Shown here piece by piece: positions 46,701 through 58,262 of a stretch of DNA of 64,000 nucleotides (position 1 is its first letter; every line of letters starts with the position of its first letter). The DNA is from Bryopsis sp. KO-2023 (taxonomy: Eukaryota > Chlorophyta > Ulvophyceae > Bryopsidales > Bryopsidaceae): NCBI GenBank assembly GCA_030272585.1, contig BSYQ01000005.1:806001-870000 (forward strand). The letters are read 5' to 3'. The notes below the pieces were generated by a model. The model ran no database searches and was not told the DNA's origin. It saw only the letters and a program-made list of their open reading frames with translations. The position numbers were made by a program, and so were the translations under genes.

Positions 46701-48395
46701 TCCTATAATCATACTTGCCGTTTCAAATGCTATTCCTTTCTTGTGCTGAGACCTCCTTTTTTTTTTTCTTGCTTTCAGTATTTTTCTGTCTTCGTTTTGT
46801 TGTTGCTTGGCCGTCGGTAGTGTTTTGTCCTTTACTTTCACCAAGGAGGGAAAAAAGCCTGCGTGGGCGTGTTATCGTTTTTTTTTTCTTCTTTCTTTCT
46901 CCTGAATTTCGGTCACTGACGAACAGTCATTCCAATCTTAGGTCTCTCTCTCTCTTCCGCCAACATTAGTCGCTGGCTTGTAAAAAAAAATATATATACA
47001 TATATATATAGAAGAAAAAACACAAGAAGCTTCCACACTGCAACAGGTCATTTCACTCGAACAACAACACCATCATTAATTTTTTCTTTCTTTTTTTTTT
47101 TTTTTTTCTGGTCAATAGGGTTCTGTCGAGAGAATCGTACATTTCCTGGAGGGAACAGTTGATTGCAGTTGCTCGCGTTTTTGGCTGTTTTGTTTCCCTT
47201 TTTTATTCCGCAGCACCCATGCAGTGGTGCATGAGCTGGTTCTGTTGCGTTGTTCTCTTCATGGCGGCTACGGTAGCGATCATGACAGCCTCCGGGATGA
47301 AATCGCAAATGGAGCTGATCAATCTTTGCAGGTTTCAGGTATAGAGATTAACATGCATGCCTTATCGTTCATTTCTTTCCAAAAGGGGGTGGGGGGTGTT
47401 AGTCTGTTGCATTGGCAGAGCTTTTTTTTTTCACTGATGTATTTTTACACGAAGTAAATATAATTTATATATAACAATCGGTTTTATTTCTTACTTCTTT
47501 TTGTTGTTTTTTTCATAATTTTTTTTTTCGCATACTGGGGCCCCGTTCGCGAAAAAATATATGGCCAAAATTTAGGCCATTTTGAGATGAACAAAAAATT
47601 TCAAACCAAAATTAGGTGATTGATTTAATTGATTTATTTATTTTAATTGGGATATGGTGGAAAATGAGTGGGAGGGCACCTGTTGCGGAATGAGGTTTTT
47701 AAAAATTAAGAAGCAAAAGGTCATACCCATAATGAAAAAATAGGAAGCAGGTCAAATCTAAACGCCTCAAATTTAAAATAAGTCTTTTTTTTTCCTTGAA
47801 TGTCCCAACCTCCACTTGGGTTGGCTGCTGTTTTCAATCGAAATTCAGATTTTCTGGTTCATAAAGAGTTCTTTTTTCTGCTTTTTGCTTGTGTAACAGC
47901 AAATCAGGTTTCAAACTCACTTGATGGTTGTGGGTGTGGAACTTGGGACCACCCTTTTCGCATGCATCAGACTTCCTGTCACCATCGGCTTGGGCCTTTT
48001 GATTGATTTGATGTCCGCTGTGTTTCTCTGTGTCCTGTCATGCTGCGTTATGTTTAAAATGGAACGAACCTCAAGGTATTCCACAAAAAACGAGACTGAG
48101 TTTGTTCTCTTTGTTTTCTTTTTTTTTTTTGTTTGGGGGGGGGGGGAGAAAGTGTGAGATAGATCCCAAAAAATGATATTGACAAAAGAGTGAGAGAATG
48201 TGTATTCAGTGAGCTTTTCTGCATGTAGATCCTTTTTTGTCCAGTGTGTTTTAGGGTTTGGCATTTTTTTTTTTGGGGGGGGGATGTTGCTGGTGCTTAC
48301 TCATGGATTTGTCATGGTAATGCTGCAGGGTCGAATTTCTGAAGTGCATTGGGGAAGGTCCAAGAGTGCCCGAGGAAAAAACGAAATTGGAATGA
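38781..48395 (+). CDS. SBP-domain transcription regulator with ankyrin region and multi-pass membrane C-terminus, about 1300 aa
   Basis: Nineteen exons: 38781-38852, 39278-39441, 39676-39736, 39934-40187, 40296 to about 40820, 40966-41334, 41543-41757, 41941-42288, 42420-42727, 42905-43219, 43449-43648, 43828-43949, 44311-44379, 44691-44786, 45058-45178, 45450-45633, 47119-47338, 47900-48075 and 48329-48395. All phases close except the exon 5/6 junction, whose donor I could not fix. Residues 23-90 are an SBP DNA-binding domain (C23, C28, C43, H46; then FCQQHNKF...KNRSCRE) with a basic tail (RRTRRN) as nuclear signal. The middle matches the long plant SPL1/SPL14 and Chlamydomonas CRR1 type: a PGDLPQDFLQ...RKGCVAVHF segment, an Ig-like stretch, two ankyrin-like repeats (LLHLAVLSGN; GITPLHLVAA) and a tail. 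The C-terminus has four or five hydrophobic helices. Plant relatives bind GTAC cores. Confidence 0.9.
43658..43741. repeat. (GAAA)n microsatellite in intron 11 of the SBP gene
   Basis: About twenty perfect AAAG/GAAA units between the ankyrin exons. It makes overlapping Lys/Glu/Arg ORFs on the plus strand and Phe/Leu/Ser ORFs on the minus strand that are not genes. Confidence 0.95.
45634..47118. other. Large intron 16 of the SBP gene (about 1.5 kb)
   Basis: Rich in homopolymer runs and GA/TA microsatellites (for example around 46065-46125 and 46990-47010). No exon-like segment keeps phase; the flanking exons join in phase 2 without it. Confidence 0.7.
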
Positions 48396-49162
48396 TTCGA
48401 AATGCACACTTAAGAAAGAAGACTAGGTTTGCTGACAGTGATTGATATATGCTGCTGTTCTTTCTCTGTTTTTTTGTGGAGGTTTTTTTTGCTTGTTTTT
48501 TTTTTTTTAATCAATATGAAGTATGGGGCAAGAATGAGGGAATAATGGAAGAAAAAGACAACAGTTACGAGAGTTGGTGGAAAGGGTCTCCAAGAAATGT
48601 GGAGTTTCCCTTGTTTATTTTCAAACAGCGACATAAGAATGCCTGGAAGTGGGTTCAATCTTGTATTTTGAATGGATAAAAGTGTTTTTGTTGCAGTATT
48701 TTTTTTTTCCTTTTTTTTTTTTTTCACCAAGGACCATTTACAGTTCTTATTCAAGATCGGGGAGAAAGGTTGAACGAAAAATCAAGAAATAATTTTGTTT
48801 TCATACGTTTGGAAGTGTGCTGCTCATTTGTGTTTCTGGGTTTACCAGAAAATGTTTTTTTTTTCCTTTTTTTTTTTTTTTTTTTGGGGGGGGGGGGGGG
48901 GGAGGGGAGGAGGGTTTTTTTTTTGGTGTCTTTTTTGTTGTTTTTTTTTTTTTTTTTGGGGGGGGGAGGGGGGGCTTTTTTTTCCCCTGTTGTGAGGGTT
49001 TTGATATGTATGAAATGTACGAAATGTATTGGAAGGGTGCAAGGGGTGGGTCTGTTGAAAGGATATGAAGGAACGATAGGCGAGAATTGATCTGCTGCTC
49101 CCAAGGATCAGAAAGACAAAGAAAAAAAGAAACACTTTTTTCTGAACTTAGTGGCGATCAGT

Positions 49163-49201
<39 letters not shown>

Positions 49202-50748
49202 TGCGAAACAGCCATGTTCGTTATTCAGCAGATCCATACCACGCAAATGATTCTTGCATTTTTTTTTATCTTTCTTATCGTGAATGTTTTTTTCCTATTT
49301 GTTTATTGTCATTAGGAACTCATTTTGTGAAGAGGGGTTGTGCTTCAGATTTCAGTTCTGAAATGCCATTTGAAACAAGCGACGGCAACGGGCAAGGCTT
49401 TTTATCAGGATCCAATCAGCATTTTTGCTGGAAGGGAGGGATTTTTCCTTTGTCGAATGAGCATTGGCACTGAAGGTTGGGTTGGGAAAAGACTTTGGTT
49501 ATTTAACGTTTGCTGGTGATTGATGGTGGGTTCAGGAGGGTCTGTCATTTTTCCTGTAAGCAACGTTGGACTGAACTTGGGGCAACCTTGTCATGAATCC
49601 CTTTGCGCTTGGATGTGTAGAGTGTGCGGATGGAAGGGGGCAATTCTAAACCCTAGCAACTAAACGAACAAAATTAAGAGGCCCGCCTGATCAGTGAGAT
49701 AGCGGATTTTCTTTCACTTTCACCAGCCCAACAGTGGCTCAAAATTTGGCTGTTTCGTCTTGTTGTGCCCCTTTTTGTGGCCCCAATTTGTTCGAAAAAA
49801 TGAGAATGTGGCCCCAATCTATTACAAGGTCTGGAAAACGAAAGTGTTTTTTTTTGCTTGCGAGTTCTGTGGGATTGCCAGTTGTTTTCTTGGATGATTG
49901 CAAAATCATACGGTCGGTTTTCTGCATCCCACGCTCTACTAACCAGGAGGTTTTTAAAGGCACAGCGAAATCAACTATCAAACACCTATACACAGATGGC
50001 CCCAGCCCTACCAAACTTTGGGTGGGTGTCCCTTTTGTGGCCCCAAAATTATCTTTAAAAATAAAATAATAATTTTGACCCATTCGTTGCCCAAAATATT
50101 ACCAGGCTTTGTTTGGGGGTTCCAGAATGGACCAAAACAAAACAAAAATACAATGGTGAGAACAGTTTCTCAACACTCCTTCGATATCGAAACAATTTTC
50201 AAGGCTACACAGTCTTACCTTGGATTTCAGCGGGCACGTGATTGACTTGCACACGGAAATATACACCGAAATCATACGAGCTCGAACGGGCAGCAGAGTG
50301 TCCCACCAACGTGCCGCCAAACAACACCAGTCACGAGCAGGACTCGGCGCCCACTACACAAGATTCGACAAGCACCATGAACCCCGTGCATGCATTTTTC
50401 CAACGCGAGCGGGACTTCCACCGTTTGTATATCTCGACTGGGGCAACTGCTGAAGAAAAAGGACGGAAATCTGTTGCCTCAGTCGGCTCAGCAAGGGAAT
50501 CTCAAACTCTGTTGTTCCTACTGCTGTGGGCAGTATCAGGTGTAGACGTTTCCCCGCTGCTAGTCGCTTTTTCACTGAGACCTTGGTTTTACTGTCATCC
50601 ACTTCAGTCACTTTCTAGGCAGGGATTGGTTCTATCTGTTCGATTTTGGATGCATTATCATGGGGAAGCGCATTGCCGAGATAATCTGGCACCACTTGGT
50701 TCAGGGCGACGCGATCGCGGGTGTTGAAAGATTCGCTCGGGCATTCGA
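48396..50748. other. Intergenic, homopolymer-rich; no recognised gene
   Basis: Long T and G runs (48858-48975), a GA microsatellite at 49167-49196 and a recurrent TTTTGTGGCCCCAA motif near 49770-50045. ORFs at 50242-50727 (plus) and 50354-50611 (minus) lack family similarity; this stretch more probably contains the ankyrin gene promoter and leader. Confidence 0.45.
49167..49196. repeat. (GA)n microsatellite
   Basis: About fifteen GA units downstream of the SBP gene. Confidence 0.9.
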
Positions 50749-53606
50749 ATGCGAGTAAACGTGCATCCCCATCGCAGCGCGTCCAAACCTCTTTTCGCTT
50801 CGAACGGACGGACACCGTATTTCGTGCAAAAACGCAGACTTGAGGCCCAGTCGTATGGCAACACTTTTCGAGCAAAATGTGCTAAGGAAGAAAGGTCAGG
50901 AATGTTTGTGAGTTTGAACCTCTCTAGCAATTTTCCGAAAAAAAAAGCGAAAAAATCTATCAATATTTCATCCAAGGGAATTGATTTTTGCCCTGAGGCC
51001 ACCACAAGGCCCCCCCCCAAAAAAAAATCATGAACTTCTGGGTAACCCCACAATAAGTTTTTCACATTGTTTCAAGTAAGATCCCGCAGCATACAGAACA
51101 AGACATTTTGCTTTGGTACTCCTCGCATTTAAATCCTTCCATATTCACAGTGTTCAACATGAATCCTATATTGGTATAATATAACTAAAGATTTTCAGTG
51201 TCTCGGAAAATTAAGATTCAAAATTTGTTTTGGGGATGTAATTCCTGATTTGGTGAATCAAGGCCAACAGCAGATGCAACCTGTCCAGAACAGAAATAAT
51301 TGATTTGGCCCCATCGCTGTTCCACAAAAAAAAAGGAAGTTTCTATATATTGGATGTCTGACTTGAGGCCCAGAAATCGAAGAAAAACCTGTAACTGGGC
51401 ACTCCATGCCCAGTTCTTAGCCATCAATGCTTGGAGTACTTCTCTTTCCTTGATTCAAATATATGGTGGTTAAATACATTTTGAATTGAAATTGTTTCAC
51501 ACAAGGCCAAAAGGCCGAGTGCAGCCCTTTCACGGAAATGTGTTATAGGGTGACTCGGAGATAAACCACCGTTTCATCCCATTTCTGTGAGGAAATTTTT
51601 GCAACAGATTCAAGGGCTTGATGCATGAGATCAATATTTTTTTTTTAACCGAACAAAATCCACTCCACAGGGAACCCAGCGGAGCTGCGACTGCGAAAAA
51701 TGGGCTGCGCAGTTTCACCACGCGGCTATCCAAGGACCGCCGCCTAGGGCAGCTAATCAAGGTGCCGACTTCATCCTGATCCAATTTTGAATGTAATGCA
51801 TGAACCGCATGGACAAAAAACTGGGTTTTTGCCCCATGTTTTTAAACTGCTCATAATTTGCCCCCTCCCCCGGGTTCTTTTCCGCTCCATTTGTGAGAAA
51901 AGATGCTTTGGGCATCAGGGTTTTCCGCCAGCATTGTTCGTACTTATGATTGTGTGTGTGTGTGTGTGCCGTGTTGATTTCAGAAATTTCAATATCAAAA
52001 AGCCTCTTTCAATCAAAGGATGCAGAGATGGTCGGACAAGATGCTGTATTCTTCGCTGACCACCATCATGGATGGGCCCGACAGCTACAAGAGTTGGATG
52101 AACAGATATTGGGTGACCGGCCTCAAAATGAGTCTCCTGCATGGGTGTGTCATGGCCGATCACCTCGCGTGTGCCTATGAATTGCTGAGCAGGGGTATAG
52201 TGCAACCCGACTGCAAAACCTCGGATGGAATCACACCGCTGGGCTTTGCCCTGTCTGAAAACAAGCTGGAAATGGTGGCGTTGCTTTTGCGGTTTGGGGC
52301 GAACCCAAACTATGTCTTCCCTGATGGGAACACCCCCCTCTACATGGCTGTGAATCAATTGGAGATGCCGATCGTCGAAACTTTGCTGGCGGCTGGGGCT
52401 AATCCCTACCAGCCGTCCATAGGTAACCTGCCCCCCATTTTCCTCGCGGTGTTGAAATCCAGCCACAAGATGTTGGAATGCATGCTGTCAGAGGGGATGG
52501 AGCCAGACGAGGCCGACCCCAGCATCGTTTTCTCGACCTTCAAAGTGCGCCAGCAGCCGGTGGAGATTACGGCAAGGAACGTGAAGTATGGGCTCCTCTG
52601 TTTAGGGGCAATCACCGGCGACTTGGAAAGCGTCCGAACCACAGTGAAATACATGGAAAACGTGGATGTCTGTGTGAATGGGTTGACCCCTCTGGCTGCT
52701 GCGTCTTGCCACGGAAACCTCGAAGTGGTGGAGTTTCTGATTGAATGTGGGGCAGATCCTTATTTCAACACGACGCTTCCCTCTCCATTGGCTACCAGTG
52801 CGATGAACGGGCATGCCGCTGTGGTGGAATTCATTTTGCAAAGGAAAGACCTGAGCATGATCAATGTGAATGAACAACTGTGGGGCTTGTTCTATGCAGC
52901 CGAGAGTGGGTTTGCCCCTGTGGTGGAGATTTTTCTCAGGAACGGATTGAACCCCAATTGCACCACTGAGCAGCTTTCCCCTATTGGCGTTGCTGCTCGG
53001 AATGGCCATATCGATGTTGTAAAGGTGCGATTGTTTAAACCACCCCCGCTATTTTTTTTCCCCCGGCAAGAAAATTTGATGTGAGACTCGCCATAACGGT
53101 TTTAACGCCTGATATTTCTTGTTTCAAATTCCACTTTTTTTTTTAATTCCCACCATTTTTCCAATTGTTTTTCTTTTTCAAAACTGAAACACCATCACCA
53201 CTCAGTGTTTTTTTCCCTCAAAAGAAGCTAAAATGGGTTTTTCAGTGAGTTTTTTGTTAAAAGAAACGATTCTGTTTTTTTTTTGGGGGGGGGGTCGATC
53301 CACCAGGTGCTGATTAGTCATGGGAGTTACGTGGACGGCTCGTGCGATGGGGTGCATCCGTTATTCATGGCTTGTCGAAACGGCCATACGAAAGTGGTAG
53401 AATGCCTGCTGCAGGCGGGGGCCAATCCCAACACCATCGTTGACAAAGTGTCATGTTTATACATGGCGGTGGAACGAAATCACAAAGAAGTCGAAACTCT
53501 GTTGTTAAGTTATGGAGCAAACCAGCTCATAGGGCCAGAAGGGCTATTCTTTGACCCTGCGTCAGACAAGCATTTGCTATGGGTGGTACGGAGTCCAGAA
53601 AAATGA
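50749..53606 (+). CDS. Ankyrin-repeat protein, 525 aa
   Basis: Four exons close in phase: 50749-50894, 51671-51761, 51984-53024 and 53307-53606. The start ATG at 50749 is the first after an in-frame TGA. Residues 1-110 are basic and without a known domain. From about residue 115 to the end there are some ten ankyrin repeats, for example DGITPLGFALSENKLEMVALL, DGNTPLYMAVNQLEMPIVET, NGLTPLAAASCHGNLEVVEF and LFMACRNGHTKVVECLLQAG. The middle repeats are degenerate. Such proteins act as protein-binding scaffolds; no catalytic domain or membrane helix is seen, so the partner is unknown. It lies downstream of the SBP regulator on the same strand, which itself has ankyrin-like repeats, but nothing shows that they work together. 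Confidence 0.88.
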
Positions 53607-55137
53607 TCGATCAAACGACCGATGCAAGTTTGAGAAAAAGAGAGACATTATTTTCCCCGTTTGGTTGTTTTTTTACAGTTTTTCCTGCGTCAAGAGGGGG
53701 CTCGTCTGGTTGATTTCTTGTTTTTTTTGATTAGATTTTACACTGAGGGGGAAAGAAGTTAACACAGAAAATAGCTTCTAGGAAATCAATGATATATATA
53801 TGGCAGGGTGGTGGGTGGGGTCATGTTGATTCTTCCAAGAATTAGCTTGGATCGATTTTGAATTTTTTTTATGGTGTCTTGAATGGGGGGGGCGGGGGGG
53901 GGGGAGGAAACAAAATCCAATTAAAAAAGGGTTTCAGTCAAAGGATGATATTTTTGGGGGGTTTCTTTGGGGAGGGGATTTGGGGGGGGCTGCTGTTGAA
54001 CTTATTCTTGTTTTATTGATTCTTCTTCTTTGTACAAAAGAATATCCCCCGTTCAATTCTGTTTTGGCTGAAATATGTGTTTTGGAGTTGGAACCCCACC
54101 CGTTTTCATCAAAATTCTGATCATTCTCGAAAGTACATGAATCATACTGGAATATGAGTACTGTAATCACTGGAAAAATAAAATAATGTTTCATTAGATT
54201 TGTTTATAAAATGTTTTCCCTGTATGTACACATGCAGCTATCGATTCAAAACACTTCAAAACATCAAAACATCAAAACTCTGCCAAACTAATTTTTATCA
54301 TCGATCATCTTCATTAAGACCCCCTTTTCACATTCCGTATAATAAAGATTCTGAAACAGGCTCATGGATACCATCAATATCTACTGGAGGTGCTGCGATG
54401 CACGCACCTCCAGATAGAGCATACTCCCCCCCCCCTTTTTATATATATAAATCATAATCTGTCACAAGCAAATCGGAACATTTTTTTTTCTCTCCACAAA
54501 AACGGGTTCTGGTATTACACAATAGTTCATAACAAAATGTCTGCTCAACATCCTTTCATGTTTTTCTAAACAGGGCATCAAGGTCCCTTCTGTCACTCGT
54601 TCGTTCATGCTCAATCTTCTCAAAAAACACCCTCAGAACCCATACACCCCTCACTGGCTCAGAGTCACTCTTTCACTCCACCCCCCAAAAAATGGCACTT
54701 TCAAGTTCGCACACCCAGACCTGAGCTAATTTTCTCATAGTTTGTATTCTCAGCATATAAAACTGTCAAATCTCCTCCCTTTTCCTTTTCTCCCCTTGCT
54801 GTTCAACATGTCTCAAATCGACACTCAGCAGATGTCTTTGTGTGAGAAAAGTGTAATACAAGATATACCTGGAGTCCAATCATCAGGTTTCGCAACTGCT
54901 TGACACTTGATGTTGAGGAAACCTAGTTGAATAACACTCCATGCTGAGATAACTTCGATCATAGAACAATTACGAAAAATAAGAAATAAGAAATTCACCC
55001 TCTCCCCCCTCCTTCCGCTCGACAAGACTTTTTCACAGCGGGTTGAATCAGGTCTTGAACCTCGAAAAAGAGGGGACATCTCAGAAAGAAAAGTACAAAA
55101 AAAAAAAAACTAAGAGACTAAAAAACCACTACCTGTC
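53607..55137. other. Intergenic, no recognised gene
   Basis: Homopolymer G runs near 53886-53906 and a TA stretch near 54441. A segment at 54850-55000 (minus) ends in a plausible donor (CCAG|GTATAT) but has no family similarity and was not called. Confidence 0.45.
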
Positions 55138-55937
55138 TTACTGATAAGCAGCAGCCTGAGGAATCCATTCTGGGGTCTCCAATTTGTTACACCGATCACG
55201 GACTTCCTGCTGAAGTCGTTCCATTACGACATATTCATCCTCGCAGCCAGGGATGCTGGTTTCAGGTCCAAACACGGTCAGAAAATAGCATTCGCTGGGG
55301 TAATCCGCAAAAATAGACTGGAAAACCAAGCTGGTGCAATCCGTTCGCATCAAAATCCGGCAAGTCTCCATCATAGCTTTTTTCTCAAGGCCTGTTCCAT
55401 ATGAACATCGCTCTTTCAAACATCATCCATAATTTTTTTACCTTCCCATTTTTTCCACCCTGTTTTCACACTTTCAGGAGGGTTGTGAATGAAACATAGT
55501 TTTTAGACTATGACTTTTGAGTCAGTAAGGCGAACCAACGTCTCAAAAGAATGGACGGGATTTTGGACATACTCTTTGGGTTCTGTGGCGGCGGCGGGAG
55601 AGGCGGCGGCGAATACATAGTGGAACTGTCGCAAAGACCCTCCACGACTTCGCAGGCCTCATTTTTGACGTCGATCGCTGCAGTGCTTGCCAGCGATTGG
55701 CACCTCGTTATGTATTCGGCCGGCGTCTCTGGAGCCAACCACCACACGAAACATATCATGAATCTGCATGGTGCTGTGCGACACAGCGATTCCTGATAAT
55801 TCAATGGAGCGTTTTCGTCTAGAGTGGGGCCCAACAAGATCCAGACACAGTCATGATTCTGGACCACCTGCCGCCGCCGCCAAGCGCACAGCCGCCAGGA
55901 GTAAAACGCACAAAACATTCTCGATGGTCTTGTTCAT
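55138..55937 (-). CDS. Small secreted cysteine-rich protein, 167 aa
   Basis: Proposed exons 55937-55868, 55818-55639 and 55391-55138 close in phase and give 168 codons including stop. The start MNKTIENVLCVLLLAAVRLAAAA is a signal peptide (hydrophobic core VLCVLLLAAV, then Ala-rich cleavage region). The mature part has about ten cysteines (LCRTAPC, MIC, TRC, EAC, ETC, TDC, SEC, PGC, DRC) and ends WIPQAAAYQ, consistent with an extracellular disulfide-rich protein. I recognise no family. The first intron is only 49 nt with a weak donor (GTGGTC), shorter than others here, and the second uses GTCTTT, so the model is plausible but not firm. Alternative: exon 2 continues to a stop at 55508. Confidence 0.5.
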
Positions 55938-57893
55938 GATCTTAGCTCGCCTGAAGGGAAACGATCGCTGGACAGAGCGTTCGACCGTTTGCAATTCTGT
56001 TATGCGAGACATAGACGTTGGATGCTGTGACACCACGTTGTCGACGTCGGTCATGTGGGTTCCTTCCCTGACTGTTTTGTTGTCAGCCTGGCCGTTTTGA
56101 GAAAACCAAATTAGCACCCAGCACACTTCGGATGAAGGCTTGCTGGCTGTAACAAATCTGTTTTCTCTGGAGAAAACAACATGAGTGAGTGAATTTACGC
56201 GTTCTATTTTTGTTGCTCTGTTTTCCTTGAGTATGGATACAATTATGTGCACGTGGTAAGTCTTCTGTAACTGTTAATATTTTTTTATTCTTGTCTTCCA
56301 TCCAAGCGGGCGGAGCAACAAGAGCCATTTCTCAGTGCCTGAAAGGATTCAAGTTCGCGGATTCGATAGACTAGTTTCCCGGCCCTGATCACGGCGATCT
56401 CGACGAAGCCAGGACAGGAAAAAAAACTGACTGAGCCCTTTCTCGATGCCATTCATGATCGAGTAGTAGTGAATTGTTGTTGTGATGTCGAGGCCCTGGG
56501 AAAGATCGTTGAGGCCATCGTAGGAGAAGTCTCAATCTTTCAAGAGCACTTTCTCTACGCCCTATAGGTAGCTATAGCTATAGCTAGGGAATGTGGTCAA
56601 GGTCTGCTCCTGATGCCAAAAAGGCTGAGAAGAAGCAGCCAACACATGCTAGCGACAAACCCACTGGTTTGAACAACTCGATGCAAATCTATGATTTTTC
56701 TCTGTTGGAATGCATGTGCTCTTGTCAATGCTTCTCGCTGGGGTGGCGTGTGTTGTCGAACGATTCGAACAAAGGGGGGTGAGGCGATGTCAGACTGGAG
56801 GATGAACTGAAGAAAGCCATGCCCATCATTACTGAACCAACTCACACCTTAAAATAACCTCATTTTGTTTTTTGAATTTTCCTCAGGTTTGAAAATCGAA
56901 TGGAAACAGAGAAAGGAAGCGTGCTGGTTTTTTTCAATCCTTTTGTTTTATTTTTTCGAAAGACTGAATTGACGAGTTGCTTGTTCTTCTTTTTTCGGAC
57001 AGGATGGTGTCCGAAAAATGATGGTGATGATTTGATGGAATTGGGGAGAATAGCCCTTTCAGTGGGGTTAAAATTTTTTGCGTGGAACCCCTGTGACAGA
57101 CACTGATGTATATTTGGGCTGTGTCTAGAATTTTTTCCCCCCTTCTGAGAGTTATGATGAACACAGTCTAAAGAACCTTGCTTTGTTATCCAAAGTAAAA
57201 CTAAAATTTATTAAAATATACACTTTTCTCCACCCGCCCATCCTCTCGAAACTAAAAAAAAAAAGGACTTGGAACTTGTAAACTGTAAAAGTTGATTCCT
57301 CCCTCCCCCCCCAGAAAAAGGCAAAAAATATATCATATTAGGTAAGAGCCCCCATAGTTTCGCATCTTGAGACGATCCACCTGTGAGCCCTTTTCTGTAA
57401 GTTTGCTTTCCTGGAAATACTGCATTCATGCGGACAAAATGTGCCCCTGTCTATGAAACACTCCGAAAGAAATTCTACTGCATCGGTCAGGCTTCCCATT
57501 CAAACCCACCATTTCGTTGCAACACAACACCCTTATGGGCCCAGGGCCCTAAACACCAACTGTAAAAAGACTACTCATCAATTGAAGAGTTCCCTTAGTT
57601 TATTTCTCTTGTTGCATCGATAAAGAAACACAAAAAAAGACCTGGCTGTCAGAAATTGATCCCTGCAGCTCTACACAAATGTCATCACTCCTTTTATGTC
57701 ACTCTTTCTTCTTTTCCACAGCCATCCGCCTCCCACCATCATCTTGAGACGATTTCGCGCAGGCGAATTCAGTTTTCCAAAAATAGCACGAATATATTAA
57801 TATACATATGCCCACTTTTTTCGACGTTCTACCTTGGCATTCTTGTACCGTACCTACATGTACCCCCGCCCTTGCTAGTTCTTTGCATGCTCC
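55938..57893. other. Intergenic, no recognised gene
   Basis: Short ORFs without similarity or splice support. CTATAGCTATAGC near 56572-56586 is a small repeat. I see no RNA gene in it, but cannot scan for one reliably. Confidence 0.4.
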
Positions 57894-58262
57894 TTACAGA
57901 GTGTTCAGCGCCTCCAGAAACTTCTCCCCAAAACGCACGGTCGACGGTATCTCGGCACCTCTGGGCCCACCCTTGTGTATTCTCGCGCATTTAACCGCCG
58001 CCGCCACGGTCATCGGATCGCTCCAACCGTGCTGTTTGGCGTGACGGTTCAAGTAAGCATCGCAGCATCTCGTAGCAACATCAAAGTGATCGACTCGGTA
58101 GAACTCCCCCTTGATGCCCGCCTCTTCGAAATACGACTTGTGGATTTGGAGGGGACCCCGGGAACCCTCGCTTCCGTTCACTGGTATGTGAGCTTTCGCG
58201 CCATCCGCCTCCAAGAGGTTCAATGCCAGATAGAACGAAGCTTTTGTCACGACAGGTCGCAT
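57894..58262 (-). CDS. Lysozyme-like (GPLQI-fold) protein, 122 aa
   Basis: A single-exon reading of 122 residues. It shows the pattern of a lysozyme/transglycosylase-like family: a Glu in NLLEADG about 20 residues before SRGPLQIHKSYFEEAG, then a helical region with CCDAYLNRHAKQHGW and a C-terminal ARIHKGGPRG box. In that family the Glu is the probable acid catalyst and GPLQI and the RIHxGGP box line the cleft. It would cut peptidoglycan- or chitin-like glycans. No signal peptide is visible, so either an upstream exon is missing or the protein is intracellular. A possible upstream exon ends near 58307 (GGAGG|GTGAGA). The family assignment is by motif recall. Confidence 0.6.
   Translation of the reverse strand: MRPVVTKASFYLALNLLEADGAKAHIPVNGSEGSRGPLQIHKSYFEEAGIKGEFYRVDHFDVATRCCDAYLNRHAKQHGWSDPMTVAAAVKCARIHKGGPRGAEIPSTVRFGEKFLEALNTL

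Noticed and set aside
48329-48445. Alternative reading of the last SBP exon ending at 48445
   Set aside because: The preceding exon ends in phase 2, which forces the other frame and a stop at 48395.
50242-50727. 161-aa plus-strand ORF as a separate gene
   Set aside because: No similarity and no splice pattern; it overlaps the probable leader of the ankyrin gene and an equally open minus-strand ORF.
55508-55918. Elicitin-like identity for the Cys-rich secreted protein
   Set aside because: The cysteine spacing does not match the six-Cys elicitin pattern and the green-lineage context argues against it.
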